From Candidatus Rokuibacteriota bacterium (GTDB lineage: Bacteria; Methylomirabilota; Methylomirabilia; Rokubacteriales; CSP1-6): a DNA stretch of 40,110 bases. The translations under genes were made by a program, and so were the position numbers. The DNA lies in contig VBPC01000161.1 in the NCBI GenBank assembly GCA_005887895.1, positions 1 to 40,110 on the forward strand. Reading direction: 5' to 3'. The notes beneath the pieces were generated by a model. It searched no databases. It was not told the origin of the DNA and worked only from the letters and a program-made list of their open reading frames with translations. Of the stretch, positions 33,658 through 40,110 are shown piece by piece. Each line of letters starts with the position of its first letter. The first letter of the stretch is position 1.

Positions 33658-34695
33658 ATGACCATGACTCGCACGTCCTATGTGTACGTGGGCCTCGCGG
33701 GTGAGACGGCCCCCGGCCGCCCGGTCAACTCCGGCCTGTATCGCATGGCCGCCGGCGATCATCGATGGGAGCTCGTGACCCGAGGCTTGCCCGAGGCGCC
33801 CACCATCCGCGCCATCGCCACGCACCCCGAGCACGCCGAGATCGTGTTTGTCGGCACGCAGGACGGTCCCTACCGCAGCACGGATCACGGCGAGCACTGG
33901 GAACGGCTCGATATCGCGGATCACGGCTTGCCCGTGTGGTCCCTCGTGTTCGATCCCCGCGACGCCCGGATCCTGTACGCGGGGTACGAGAACTGCGAGA
34001 TCTTCCGCAGCGAAGACGCGGGCGAGCATTGGCGGCAACTGCCGGTGAGCGTTCGCTTCCCGGAGGTCACCGTGGCCGCCGGGGCCAACCCGGCCAAGCG
34101 TGTCTTGCAGCTGGCCGTCAGTCCCGCCAACCCCGACGAGATCTACGGGGCCATCGAAGTGGGGGGGATCATCCGCAGCCTCGACGGCGGCGAGCACTGG
34201 GAGAACATGAGCCATGGGCAATACGTGAACGACGACACCGTGGACATGCACGGCGTGCTGGTCGCGCGCTGGCGTTCCGGGACGGTCCTGGCCATCGGCC
34301 GCGCCGGGCTGTTCAGGAGCACCGACCAGGGCGCGCACTGGGCCAGCGCCCGGCTCGAGCCGCTGAACCCCAAGGGGCAAACGTACTGCCGTGACATCCG
34401 CGAGGTCCCCGGGGACCCGAAGACGATCTGGGTGGCCGCCGGTGCGAATTTCCAGAGCGACGTCGGGGTGCTGTTCCGCAGCACGGACGGCGGCGTGAGC
34501 TGGGCGCGGGTCGACATGGGCGTCAAGCCGAGGAGCACCATGTTCGCCCTGGCCTTCGCCGAGCAGCAGCCCCGGAGCATGTACTGCGCGACGACGGGGG
34601 GCGAGGTCTTCGCCAGCGAGGACGGCGGCCAGAGCTGGGCCGAGCGTCACCTGCCCGAGGGAGCCACGCAGGTCTACGCGATGGCGTGTCGCTGA
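33658..34695 (+). CDS. Asp-box (BNR) beta-propeller protein, sialidase/VPS10-like
   Basis: A 345-residue protein with six Asp-box repeats of the S-x-D-x-G-x-x-W type: YRSTDHGEHW, FRSEDAGEHW, IRSLDGGEHW, FRSTDQGAHW, FRSTDGGVSW and FASEDGGQSW. This predicts a six- or seven-bladed propeller. The Arg triad of true sialidases is not evident, so it is probably not a glycosidase. No signal peptide. ATG 33658 has GAGGAGG in front; an ATG at 33622 overlapping the decarboxylase stop would add 12 residues. Cotranscription with the decarboxylase is likely. Role unknown; such propellers often bind partners or small molecules. Confidence 0.85.
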   Translation: MTMTRTSYVYVGLAGETAPGRPVNSGLYRMAAGDHRWELVTRGLPEAPTIRAIATHPEHAEIVFVGTQDGPYRSTDHGEHWERLDIADHGLPVWSLVFDPRDARILYAGYENCEIFRSEDAGEHWRQLPVSVRFPEVTVAAGANPAKRVLQLAVSPANPDEIYGAIEVGGIIRSLDGGEHWENMSHGQYVNDDTVDMHGVLVARWRSGTVLAIGRAGLFRSTDQGAHWASARLEPLNPKGQTYCRDIREVPGDPKTIWVAAGANFQSDVGVLFRSTDGGVSWARVDMGVKPRSTMFALAFAEQQPRSMYCATTGGEVFASEDGGQSWAERHLPEGATQVYAMACR

Positions 34696-34702
34696 CTAGG
34701 CC

Positions 34703-35260
34703 TCAGCCGGCGGTCCGGGAGCTGCGCCGGATGTAGTAGCGCTGCGCCTTGGCGCGGTTGCCGCAGACTTTCATGTCGCACCAGCGGCGCGTGGCGCTGC
34801 GCGTGGTGTCGAGGAAGACCCAGCCGCAGCGCGGCGAGCGGCAGACCTTCAGCCGCGTCAGATCGTCGGAGATCAGCGAATCGACGGCGGCACGCGCCAG
34901 GAGCCCGAGCAGGCGCGTCAGCGGGTCGGTCGAGGTCACCCACGTCAGGGCGAAGCCTCGAGCGCGGACCGCCAGACCGAGGTGTCGAAGCGCGCGGCGA
35001 AATTCCCGCTGGAGGAGGTCGACCGCGGCGGCGTCCGGCCGGCGGCGGCCGGCCCGGGACGTGAAGACGTCGTAGATCGCTTCGCGTAGCGCCCGCACTC
35101 GCCTCAGGGCCGCGGTCGCCTGCCACGGGCGGCGCCTGGCGTTGCGCTCGAGCGCTCGCGCCTCGCGGCCGTCGATCAGCCTCGCTTGCCGGGCCCACTC
35201 CACGAAATCGCCATAGTCTCGGAGCCGATCGATCGGATGCGAGCCGGCTCGCCAGCTCAC
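34703..35260 (-). CDS. CGNR zinc-finger transcriptional regulator, short N-terminus
   Basis: A 185-residue DNA-binding protein of the ABATE/CGNR family. The C-terminal zinc finger reads CRSPRCGWVFLD then WCDMKVCGNRAKAQRYY, with both Cys pairs. The N-terminal half starts at WRAGSHPIDRLRDYGDFVEWAR. Homologues usually carry a stretch like CLDFVNT before this; here a GTG start leaves it out. A longer frame reaches 35317, but would overlap the start of the divergent binding-protein gene, and its N-terminus does not restore the motif. So the N-terminus may be truncated or remodelled. Its place 32 bp from a divergent transporter gene suggests local control. Confidence 0.82.
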   Translation of the reverse strand: MSWRAGSHPIDRLRDYGDFVEWARQARLIDGREARALERNARRRPWQATAALRRVRALREAIYDVFTSRAGRRRPDAAAVDLLQREFRRALRHLGLAVRARGFALTWVTSTDPLTRLLGLLARAAVDSLISDDLTRLKVCRSPRCGWVFLDTTRSATRRWCDMKVCGNRAKAQRYYIRRSSRTAG

Positions 35261-35292
35261 CGTGAGACAGTGAGAAGCCAGAGAGGTCGACC

Positions 35293-36471
35293 ATGAGTCG
35301 AGCGTGGATCCTCGCACTCGCCGTTTCGGGGCTCGTTGGAACGCTGACGGTCCCGGCCAGCGCGCAGCTCCAGGGACAGATCCTCCGGATCGCCATCGGC
35401 GCGCCGCTCACTGGTGGGGCGGCGACCTTCGGCGTCGAGATGAAGCAGGCCGCCGAGCTCGCGCTCGACGAGAAGAACGCCGCCGGCGGCATTCTCGGGG
35501 CCCGCGTCGAGGCGGAGACCGCCGACGACGAGGCGAGCGACGCGAAAGGCCGGGCCGTCGCGCAGGGCTTTTGCAGCCGGCCGGACGTGCTCGGCGTCAT
35601 CGGTCACGTGAACAGCAACGTGACCATCGCCGCCTCGGGCGTCTACCAGGGGTGTGACCTCGCCATGATCACGCCGATGTCTTCCAACCCGGCCGTCACC
35701 GACCGCGGGCTGGCCAACGTGTTCCGCCTCACCAATCGCGACGATCACAAGGGGCCCGGCCTCGCGGCGTATCTCTACGGGACGCGGGGAAAGCGCCGGG
35801 CGGTCGTCGTCGACGACCAGACCGCCTACGGCAAGGGGCTGGCCGACCTGTTCGTGGGCGCCTTCACCCGCCTCGGCGGCGCGGTCGTTGCGCGGCAGCC
35901 GATCAAGGTCGGGGACCGGGACTTCCGCAGCCTCCTCCAGGCGCTCCCCAAGGACTTCGACGTCCTGTTCTTCGGAGGCATCGCGGAAGCCGCCTACCTG
36001 CTCAAGCAGATGCGTGAGCTCGGCTTCAACCAGCTGTTCGCCTGCGGCGACGGGTGCTGGAACGTCAAGGGGTTCATTCAGCCGGCGGGGGACGCCGTGG
36101 CGACGGGCGAAGGCGTCGTGGTGCTCTCGGCCGCTCCGGCCGTCGGCCGCGTGCCGGGTTCTGCGGAGTTCGCGGAGCGCTACACCCAGCGGTACGGGCC
36201 GATCGCGAACTACGCCGCCAGCTCGTATGACTCCACACGCCTGCTGCTGGAGGCCGTCGAGCGCGCGGCGAAGGCTCATCGGCGGCTGCCGAGTCGTGCC
36301 GAGGTCGTCGAGGTCCTTCGGGCGCTCAAGTTCCAGGGCGTCGCCTACGCGCGGCCGATCGAATGGGACGCGAAGGGCGACAACGTGTCGGCCGTGATCT
36401 TCGTGAACGTGGTCGAGGGGGACCACTTCAAGGAGGTCGGCGAGATCACGCGGGACCAGGTGCCGAAGTAG
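35293..36471 (+). CDS. ABC substrate-binding protein, branched-chain amino acid (LivK) type
   Basis: A 392-residue periplasmic binding protein of the Peripla_BP_6 family. Signal peptide MSRAWILALAVSGLVGTLTV, cleavage near PASAQ. The mature part shows LRIAIGAPLTGGAATFG, GGILGARVEAETADDEA, DVLGVIGHVNSNVTIAAS, ITPMSSNPAVT and VFRLTNRDDHKGP. Ligand-binding Ser residues after GHVNS fit the family. ATG preceded by AGAGAGG. No permease or ATPase genes follow; a nitric-oxide-synthase remnant is next. Substrate could be an amino acid, amide, or aromatic acid. Confidence 0.92.
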   Translation: MSRAWILALAVSGLVGTLTVPASAQLQGQILRIAIGAPLTGGAATFGVEMKQAAELALDEKNAAGGILGARVEAETADDEASDAKGRAVAQGFCSRPDVLGVIGHVNSNVTIAASGVYQGCDLAMITPMSSNPAVTDRGLANVFRLTNRDDHKGPGLAAYLYGTRGKRRAVVVDDQTAYGKGLADLFVGAFTRLGGAVVARQPIKVGDRDFRSLLQALPKDFDVLFFGGIAEAAYLLKQMRELGFNQLFACGDGCWNVKGFIQPAGDAVATGEGVVVLSAAPAVGRVPGSAEFAERYTQRYGPIANYAASSYDSTRLLLEAVERAAKAHRRLPSRAEVVEVLRALKFQGVAYARPIEWDAKGDNVSAVIFVNVVEGDHFKEVGEITRDQVPK

Positions 36472-36501
36472 TGTCGCGCGGGCCGGCTCCAGCCCATCCG
36501 C

Positions 36502-36735
36502 TCAGTGCCGCCAGCCGTCGTCCTCCTTCCACGCGTCGGGCTGCGCACGGTAGGCCGGCGTCAGCTCGATGTCCTGCCAGTGGTCCTTGTGGTAGAGGGT
36601 GACGGCGCGGCCGGAGGCGTGGTGATCCATCATCGTGACGCCGGCCTTCTCGTAGGAGTGGAGGACGGCGACGTTGAGCTCGAGCAGGGCGCGATCGCGC
36701 CAGAGCGTGCGGTCGCGTGAGGTGTCGAGGCCCAT
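36502..36735 (-). pseudogene. Remnant of a bacterial nitric oxide synthase oxygenase gene
   Basis: A 77-codon frame with the C-terminal part of a bacterial NOS: MGLDTSRDRTLWRDRALLEL, then NVAVLHSYEKAGVTMMDHHA, matching the late NOS segment (ELNVAVL-S-KK-G--I-DHH). It then jumps to AVTLYHKDHWQDIELTPAY and RAQPDAW, the NOS extreme C-terminus (-THIFHRSY--S--KP-YFYQD). About 30 residues between DHHA and the tail are missing in frame. Everything before residue 1, including the haem-binding Cys, is gone; upstream lies the phosphatase gene start on the other strand. NOS is about 360 residues, so this cannot be functional. Family recognition is from memory of NOS sequences but the core motif is distinctive. 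Confidence 0.75.
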
Positions 36736-36782
36736 CCGCTCGGCGTCGCGCGGCGCGAACGAGGCGTATGCTGTCCCTCGCC

Positions 36783-38138
36783 ATGGCCAGGCCTCGCGGC
36801 GTCCGGCGCATCGGCAGCCTCGTCCTCGTCCTGCTCGCGCTCGCCGGCGTGCTGGCGGGCAGTGTCGCCGCCGAGAGCGCGGCGCCGCTCCTCGTCATGA
36901 TCTCGGTGGACGGCCTGCGGCCCGACTACGTCACCGCCGCCGACCAGCACGGCGCGAAGATCCCGGCCCTGCGCCGCTTCCTCACCGACGGCGCGTTCGC
37001 CGCCGGCGTCGAGGGCGTCATCCCGACGCTGACGTATCCCAGCCACACGACGCTGCTGACCGGCGTGTGGCCGGCGAAGCACGGCATCTTCTCCAACACC
37101 CTCTTCGAGCCGCAGCGCGCGCGGGATCACAGCTGGTACTGGTACGCGGAGGAGATCCGCGTGCCGACGCTGTGGGACGCCGCCGCCCGGGCCGGCTGGA
37201 AGACGGCCAGCGTCTCGTGGCCGGTGAGCGTCGGCGCGCGCGTGGACTGGAACATCCCGGAGTTCTGGCACACCGGCGGAAGGGGCGACGCCCAGCTCCT
37301 TCGCCACGTGTCGACGCCGGGGCTGCTCGCCGAGATGGAAGCCGCGCTCGGGCCGTACCCGCGCGCCCTCGACGTCGAATCCGACCAGCGCCGCGGCACG
37401 TTCACGACGTGGCTGCTCGAGACCAAGCGCCCGTCCCTGCTGACGCTGCATCTGCTCGCGCTCGACCACGAGCAGCACGAGAGCGGGCCGTTCAGCCCCG
37501 AGAGCCTGGCCGCGCTGGAGCGGCTCGACACGATCGTCGGCCGCCTGCGGGCCACCGCCGAACGGCTCGCGCCCGGTCGCGCGTGGGTCGCGATCGTCTC
37601 CGACCACGGCTTCGCGCCGGTCGAGCATCAGCTGAATCTGTTCTCGGCGTTTCGCACCGCCGGCCTGCTCACCGTCGAGCACGGCCGGGTCGCCGACTGG
37701 ACGGCGATGCCGTGGGTCAGCGGAGGCTCGGCGGCGATCGTGCTGAAGGACGCCGGCGACGAGGCCACGCGCGCGAAGGTGCGCGCGCTGCTCGATCGGC
37801 TCGCGGCGGCCCCCGCCAACGGCATCGATCGCGTGCTCGACGCCGTGACGCTGCACGCGCGCGGCGGCTTTCCGTCGGCGTCGTTCCTGGTCGGCCTCAA
37901 GCCTGGCTGGTCGACGGCGACCGGCCTGGGCGGCGCCGTGCTGACGTCGGGCCGCGGCGGTACGCACGGGCATCTGCCCGATGTGCCGGCGCTGCGCGCG
38001 TCGTTCTTCGTGGTGGGGCCCGGCGTGCCGGCCGGCCGCGCGCTCGGTCTCATCGACATGCGCGACATCGCGCCAACGCTGGCCCACCGCGCCGGCCTGG
38101 CGCTGCCCTCGGCGGACGGCAAGAACCTCCTGCCCTAA
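36783..38138 (+). CDS. Ectonucleotide pyrophosphatase/phosphodiesterase (NPP) family, secreted
   Basis: A 451-residue alkaline-phosphatase-superfamily enzyme. Signal peptide 1-30 (ends AGSVAA). Metal/active-site motifs: SVDGLRPDY (Asp43), nucleophile Thr84 in PTLTYPSHTTLLTG, WPAKHGI, ALDHEQHESGP, IVSDHGF, and the late His in GRGGTHGH. The nucleophile is Thr, as in NPPs, in place of the Ser of alkaline phosphatase. Substrates of this family are nucleotide or phospho-/glycero-diesters. The start MARPRGVRRIG fits a signal peptide; an ATG 15 bp upstream is possible. The promoter must lie over the NOS remnant. The gene is followed by the intergenic double-hairpin repeats. Confidence 0.91.
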   Translation: MARPRGVRRIGSLVLVLLALAGVLAGSVAAESAAPLLVMISVDGLRPDYVTAADQHGAKIPALRRFLTDGAFAAGVEGVIPTLTYPSHTTLLTGVWPAKHGIFSNTLFEPQRARDHSWYWYAEEIRVPTLWDAAARAGWKTASVSWPVSVGARVDWNIPEFWHTGGRGDAQLLRHVSTPGLLAEMEAALGPYPRALDVESDQRRGTFTTWLLETKRPSLLTLHLLALDHEQHESGPFSPESLAALERLDTIVGRLRATAERLAPGRAWVAIVSDHGFAPVEHQLNLFSAFRTAGLLTVEHGRVADWTAMPWVSGGSAAIVLKDAGDEATRAKVRALLDRLAAAPANGIDRVLDAVTLHARGGFPSASFLVGLKPGWSTATGLGGAVLTSGRGGTHGHLPDVPALRASFFVVGPGVPAGRALGLIDMRDIAPTLAHRAGLALPSADGKNLLP

Positions 38139-38141
38139 ACG

Positions 38142-38446
38142 GAGCAGGCTGCCGCGTCAACGAGGGCCGCCACGGCTATGCCGGGGCGGCCCGAGCGATA
38201 GGGGGTCTGGGGGCCATCTCGGGGCCCCAAGTTTCAACTAAGACGGCCGCCACGGCTATGCCGGGGCGGCCCGAGCGATGGGGGGTCTGGGGGCCATGTC
38301 GGGGCCTGAGCTGAGCAGTCAGCCGCGTTAACGAGGGTCGCCACGGCTATGCCGGGGCGGCCCGAGCGATGGGGGGTCTGGGGGCCATCTCGGGGCCCCC
38401 AGCTTCAACAAGAGGTCTGGGGGCCATCTCGGGGCCCCAGCTTGAA
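38142..38446 (+). repeat. Tandem double-hairpin repeats, three full and one partial copy
   Basis: Fills the 320-bp gap between the phosphodiesterase and the luciferase-like gene. Units: 38142-38240, 38243-38310, 38313-38410, and a partial at 38412-38446. Hairpin 1 is GGGCCGCCACGGC-TAT-GCCGGGGCGGCCC (38164-38192 in unit 1), 13 pairs with one A-G mismatch. Then comes GATGGGGGGTC, then hairpin 2, e.g. TGGGGGCC-ATCTCGG-GGCCCCCA (38379-38401). Units 1 and 3 share an extra 5' part (GCCGCGT-AACGAGG). It resembles REP/BIME-type elements or a stacked terminator; there is no poly-T tract. The luciferase-like gene's AGGGAGGAAG site starts right after. Confidence 0.9.
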
Positions 38447-38458
38447 AGGGAGGAAGAC

Positions 38459-39212
38459 ATGGACTACGGCGTAGTGATGTTCGCGACGGCATATGCGATC
38501 GCGCCCGACGAGCTGGGGCGTGCGCTCGAAGAGCGTGGCTTCGAGTCGCTGTGGATCCCCGAGCACACGCACATCCCGGCCAGCCGGCGCAGCCCGTGGC
38601 CGGGAGGCCCGAACCTGCCGCAGGAATACTGGTCGTCCTACGACCCGTTCCTGGCGCTCACGATGGCCGCCGCCGTGACGAAGCGGCTGCGACTCGGCAC
38701 CGGCATCTGTCTCGTCGTCGAACGCGATCCGATCACGACGGCCAAGGAGGTCGCCACGCTCGACCGGCTCTCGGGCGGCCGGTTCCTGTTCGGCATCGGC
38801 GGCGGCTGGAACGTCGAGGAGATGGAGAATCACGGCACGCCGTTCAAGCTGGCGCTTCGACAAGATCTGGGCCGATCCCAAGCCGCTGCAGCAGCCGCAC
38901 CCGCCGATCATCATGGGCGGCGACGGCGCCACGACGTTCGACCGCGTGGTCGAGTTCTGTGACGGCTGGATGCCGATCATGCGCCCCAACCAGAACCCGG
39001 TGGAGAAGATCCCGGTCCTGCGCGAGCGCCTGCAGAAGGCCGGCCGCGATCCGAAGTCGGCGCCCGTGGGCATCTTCTTCGCGCCGCCCAAGCGCGAAGG
39101 CCTCGACGCCCTCGAGAAGGCCGGCGTGTCGCGCGCGATCTTCGGCGTGCCCTCGGAGGCGCGTGACGCCGTCCTGCCGCGCCTGGACAACCTCGCGAAG
39201 CTGATCCGCTAA
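38459..39212 (+). pseudogene. LLM-class (luciferase-like) F420/flavin-dependent oxidoreductase, frameshifted
   Basis: The first part (38459 to about 38850) is a normal luciferase-like N-terminus: DYGVVMFATAYAI, RGFESLWIPEHTHIP, RLRLGTGICLVVERDP, LDRLSGGRFLFGIGGGWNVE and NHGTPFK. The family continuation (about 28 residues after FK) is missing. The C-terminal half resumes in another frame at about 38856 with FDKIWADPKPLQQPHPPIIM, GGDGATTFDRVVEFCDGWMP and runs to the natural end at 39212. So a deletion of roughly 85 nt, not a multiple of three, splits the gene. As read, the first frame ends at 38962 after a nonsense tail. Likely inactive. The ATG has a good AGGGAGGAAG site. Confidence 0.82.
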
Positions 39213-39231
39213 CAGCGTATCGGGTTACAGA

Positions 39232-39340
39232 GGCGCGCCACGGCTCCGCCGGGGCGTGCCGAACAGTGGGGGGTTTGGGGGGCCCGTTCGAGGCCCCCCA
39301 TTTCATCAGCCGGGCCCGTTCGAGGCCCCCCATTTCATCA
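39232..39340 (+). repeat. Variant double-hairpin repeat plus 29-bp direct repeat
   Basis: Fills the gap between the luciferase-like gene and exonuclease III. Hairpin 1: GGCGCGCCACGGC-TCC-GCCGGGGCGTGCC (39232-39260). Then AGTGGGGGGTT and hairpin 2: TGGGGGGCC-CGTTCGA-GGCCCCCCA (39276-39300, 9 perfect pairs). A 29-bp direct repeat (39280-39308 and 39312-39340, GGGCCCGTTCGAGG to TTTCATCA) duplicates the right part. The stop codon of exonuclease III lies in the last repeat copy. Same architecture as the units at 38142-38446, with different arms. Confidence 0.85.
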
Positions 39341-40110
39341 ATGTCGGGGCCCCGCAGTTCGGCGGGCGACGCGGTCCGCGGCGCCGGCCCACCCGGCGTC
39401 GAACGGGCTCCCGGGCTTGTCGAGGTCGAGCACGAGCGGGGCGTGATCGGACGGGATCGGCTTGCCCTTGCGCGCCTCACGGTCGATCTCCGCCCACACG
39501 GCGCGGGCGGCCACGGGCCTCGTGACCAGCAGGTGGTCGATCCGCATGCCGAAGTTCTTGTGGAAGTTGCCCGCCCGATAGTCCCACCACGTGTAGCGGC
39601 CCGGATCGGGGCAGCGGGCCCGGTAGGCGTCGACCAGGCCCCACTCGCAGAGCCGCATGAACGCCCTACGCTCCGGCTCGGACACGTGGGTGCCGCCGTG
39701 GCAGGCCGCGGGGTCCCACACGTCGGCGTCCGTCGGGGCAACGTTGAAGTCGCCGCCGAGAATCAGCGGCGCCTTCGGGTCGGCGGCCTCGACGAGCCAG
39801 CCGGCGAGCCGCTCGTACCAGGCCAGCTTGGCGTGGTAGAAGGGCGAGTCGACCACGCGCCCGTTCGGCGCGTAGACGCTCACGACGCGCACGCCTCCGC
39901 ACACGGCGCTCACCATGCGCGCCTCGGCCAGGGGCTCGTCGTCACCGATGTCCGGCGTCGCGGCCGGCCGCAACGGAGTGCCGAAATTGGCGACGACGTC
40001 GCTGGCCCCGACCCGGGTGGCGATGGCGACGCCGTTCCAGCGGCCCTCGCCGTGGTGCACCAGCTCGTAACCGGCCGCCCGGAACACGTCGGCGGGGGTA
40101 TCGGTGTCGG
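39338..40110 (-). CDS. xthA: Exodeoxyribonuclease III (XthA family), 5' end outside window
   Basis: AP endonuclease/3'-5' exonuclease for base-excision repair. The frame is open to the window edge, so the N-terminus (with the LQE metal motif) is beyond 40110. Visible motifs: GWNGVAIATR-type RWNGVAIATR, VVSVYAPNG, LGGDFNVAPTDAD, YTWWDYRAG, RIDHLLVT with the FGMRIDH segment, and the C-terminal catalytic PSDHAPLVLDL. The last 30 residues (from DKPGSPFD) go beyond the usual family end, and the stop is in the adjacent repeat element. An internal GTG at 40087 is not the likely start. Confidence 0.93.
   Translation of the reverse strand, partial: DTDTPADVFRAAGYELVHHGEGRWNGVAIATRVGASDVVANFGTPLRPAATPDIGDDEPLAEARMVSAVCGGVRVVSVYAPNGRVVDSPFYHAKLAWYERLAGWLVEAADPKAPLILGGDFNVAPTDADVWDPAACHGGTHVSEPERRAFMRLCEWGLVDAYRARCPDPGRYTWWDYRAGNFHKNFGMRIDHLLVTRPVAARAVWAEIDREARKGKPIPSDHAPLVLDLDKPGSPFDAGWAGAADRVARRTAGPRH

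Noticed and set aside
38142..38446. Possible CRISPR array
   Set aside because: The repeats are GC-rich palindromes of unequal length with no regular unique spacers, and no cas genes are nearby.
1..40110. tRNA, rRNA, insertion sequences or prophage
   Set aside because: No tRNA-like arms, rRNA-like stretches, transposase or phage genes could be found by eye on either strand.

Overview
The window is a gene-dense, high-GC stretch (about 70% by eye) from a bacterium. Gene content is typical of an uncultured soil or sediment lineage: many solute-binding proteins, hydantoinase, amidohydrolase, luciferase-like and mandelate-racemase-like enzymes, and GTG starts with 1-4 bp overlaps. My best guess is the Rokubacteria/Methylomirabilota group, but that is inference from gene style; there is no rRNA or marker gene here. 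I see no tRNA, rRNA, CRISPR array, transposase or prophage.

Layout. (1) 0-2.4 kb: a phosphoketolase cut by the window edge, then a small DUF3309 membrane peptide. (2) 2.5-9.7 kb: a MetE-like methyltransferase, divergent from a quinone-oxidoreductase-like/acyl-CoA ligase pair; then an agmatinase-family ureohydrolase with its own promoter, a peptide-type binding protein fused by an apparent frameshift to a small secreted protein, and an Arg-rich small protein. (3) 9.7-18.0 kb, minus strand: a tight operon hyuA-hyuB-amidohydrolase-binding protein-DppB-DppC, lacking the ATPases. (4) 18.1-24.4 kb: a signalling island. FHA protein, Ser/Thr kinase with PEGA domain, TPR-like lipoprotein and PP2C phosphatase run leftward. 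Divergent from them, and overlapping one another, run an HtrA-like protease, a PDZ-less trypsin-like protease and a LuxR regulator with a degenerate receiver. (5) 24.5-28.4 kb: a free-standing copy of a protease prodomain, followed by the secreted subtilase/S53-like protease that carries the same prodomain plus five disulfide-bearing repeats. (6) 28.2-34.7 kb: a NitT/TauT-type ABC transporter, divergent from a mandelate-racemase-like enzyme, a benzoylformate-decarboxylase-like ThDP enzyme and an Asp-box propeller. (7) 34.7-40.1 kb: a CGNR regulator, a LivK-like binding protein, a nitric-oxide-synthase remnant, a nucleotide pyrophosphatase/phosphodiesterase, a broken luciferase-like gene between two clusters of double-hairpin repeats, and exonuclease III running off the right edge.

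Two themes deserve attention. First, several conserved genes carry short internal deletions of about 35-110 nt (phosphoketolase, a binding protein, NOS remnant, luciferase-like gene), and an ABC ATPase has lost its usual C-terminus; this is either real local decay or an assembly problem. Second, a family of intergenic double-hairpin repeats shows paired (compensatory) base changes between copies, and a related hairpin encodes the last residues of hyuA. The most system-like regions are the FHA/kinase/phosphatase operon facing the cytoplasmic-protease/pseudo-receiver operon, and the duplicated prodomain next to the secreted protease.
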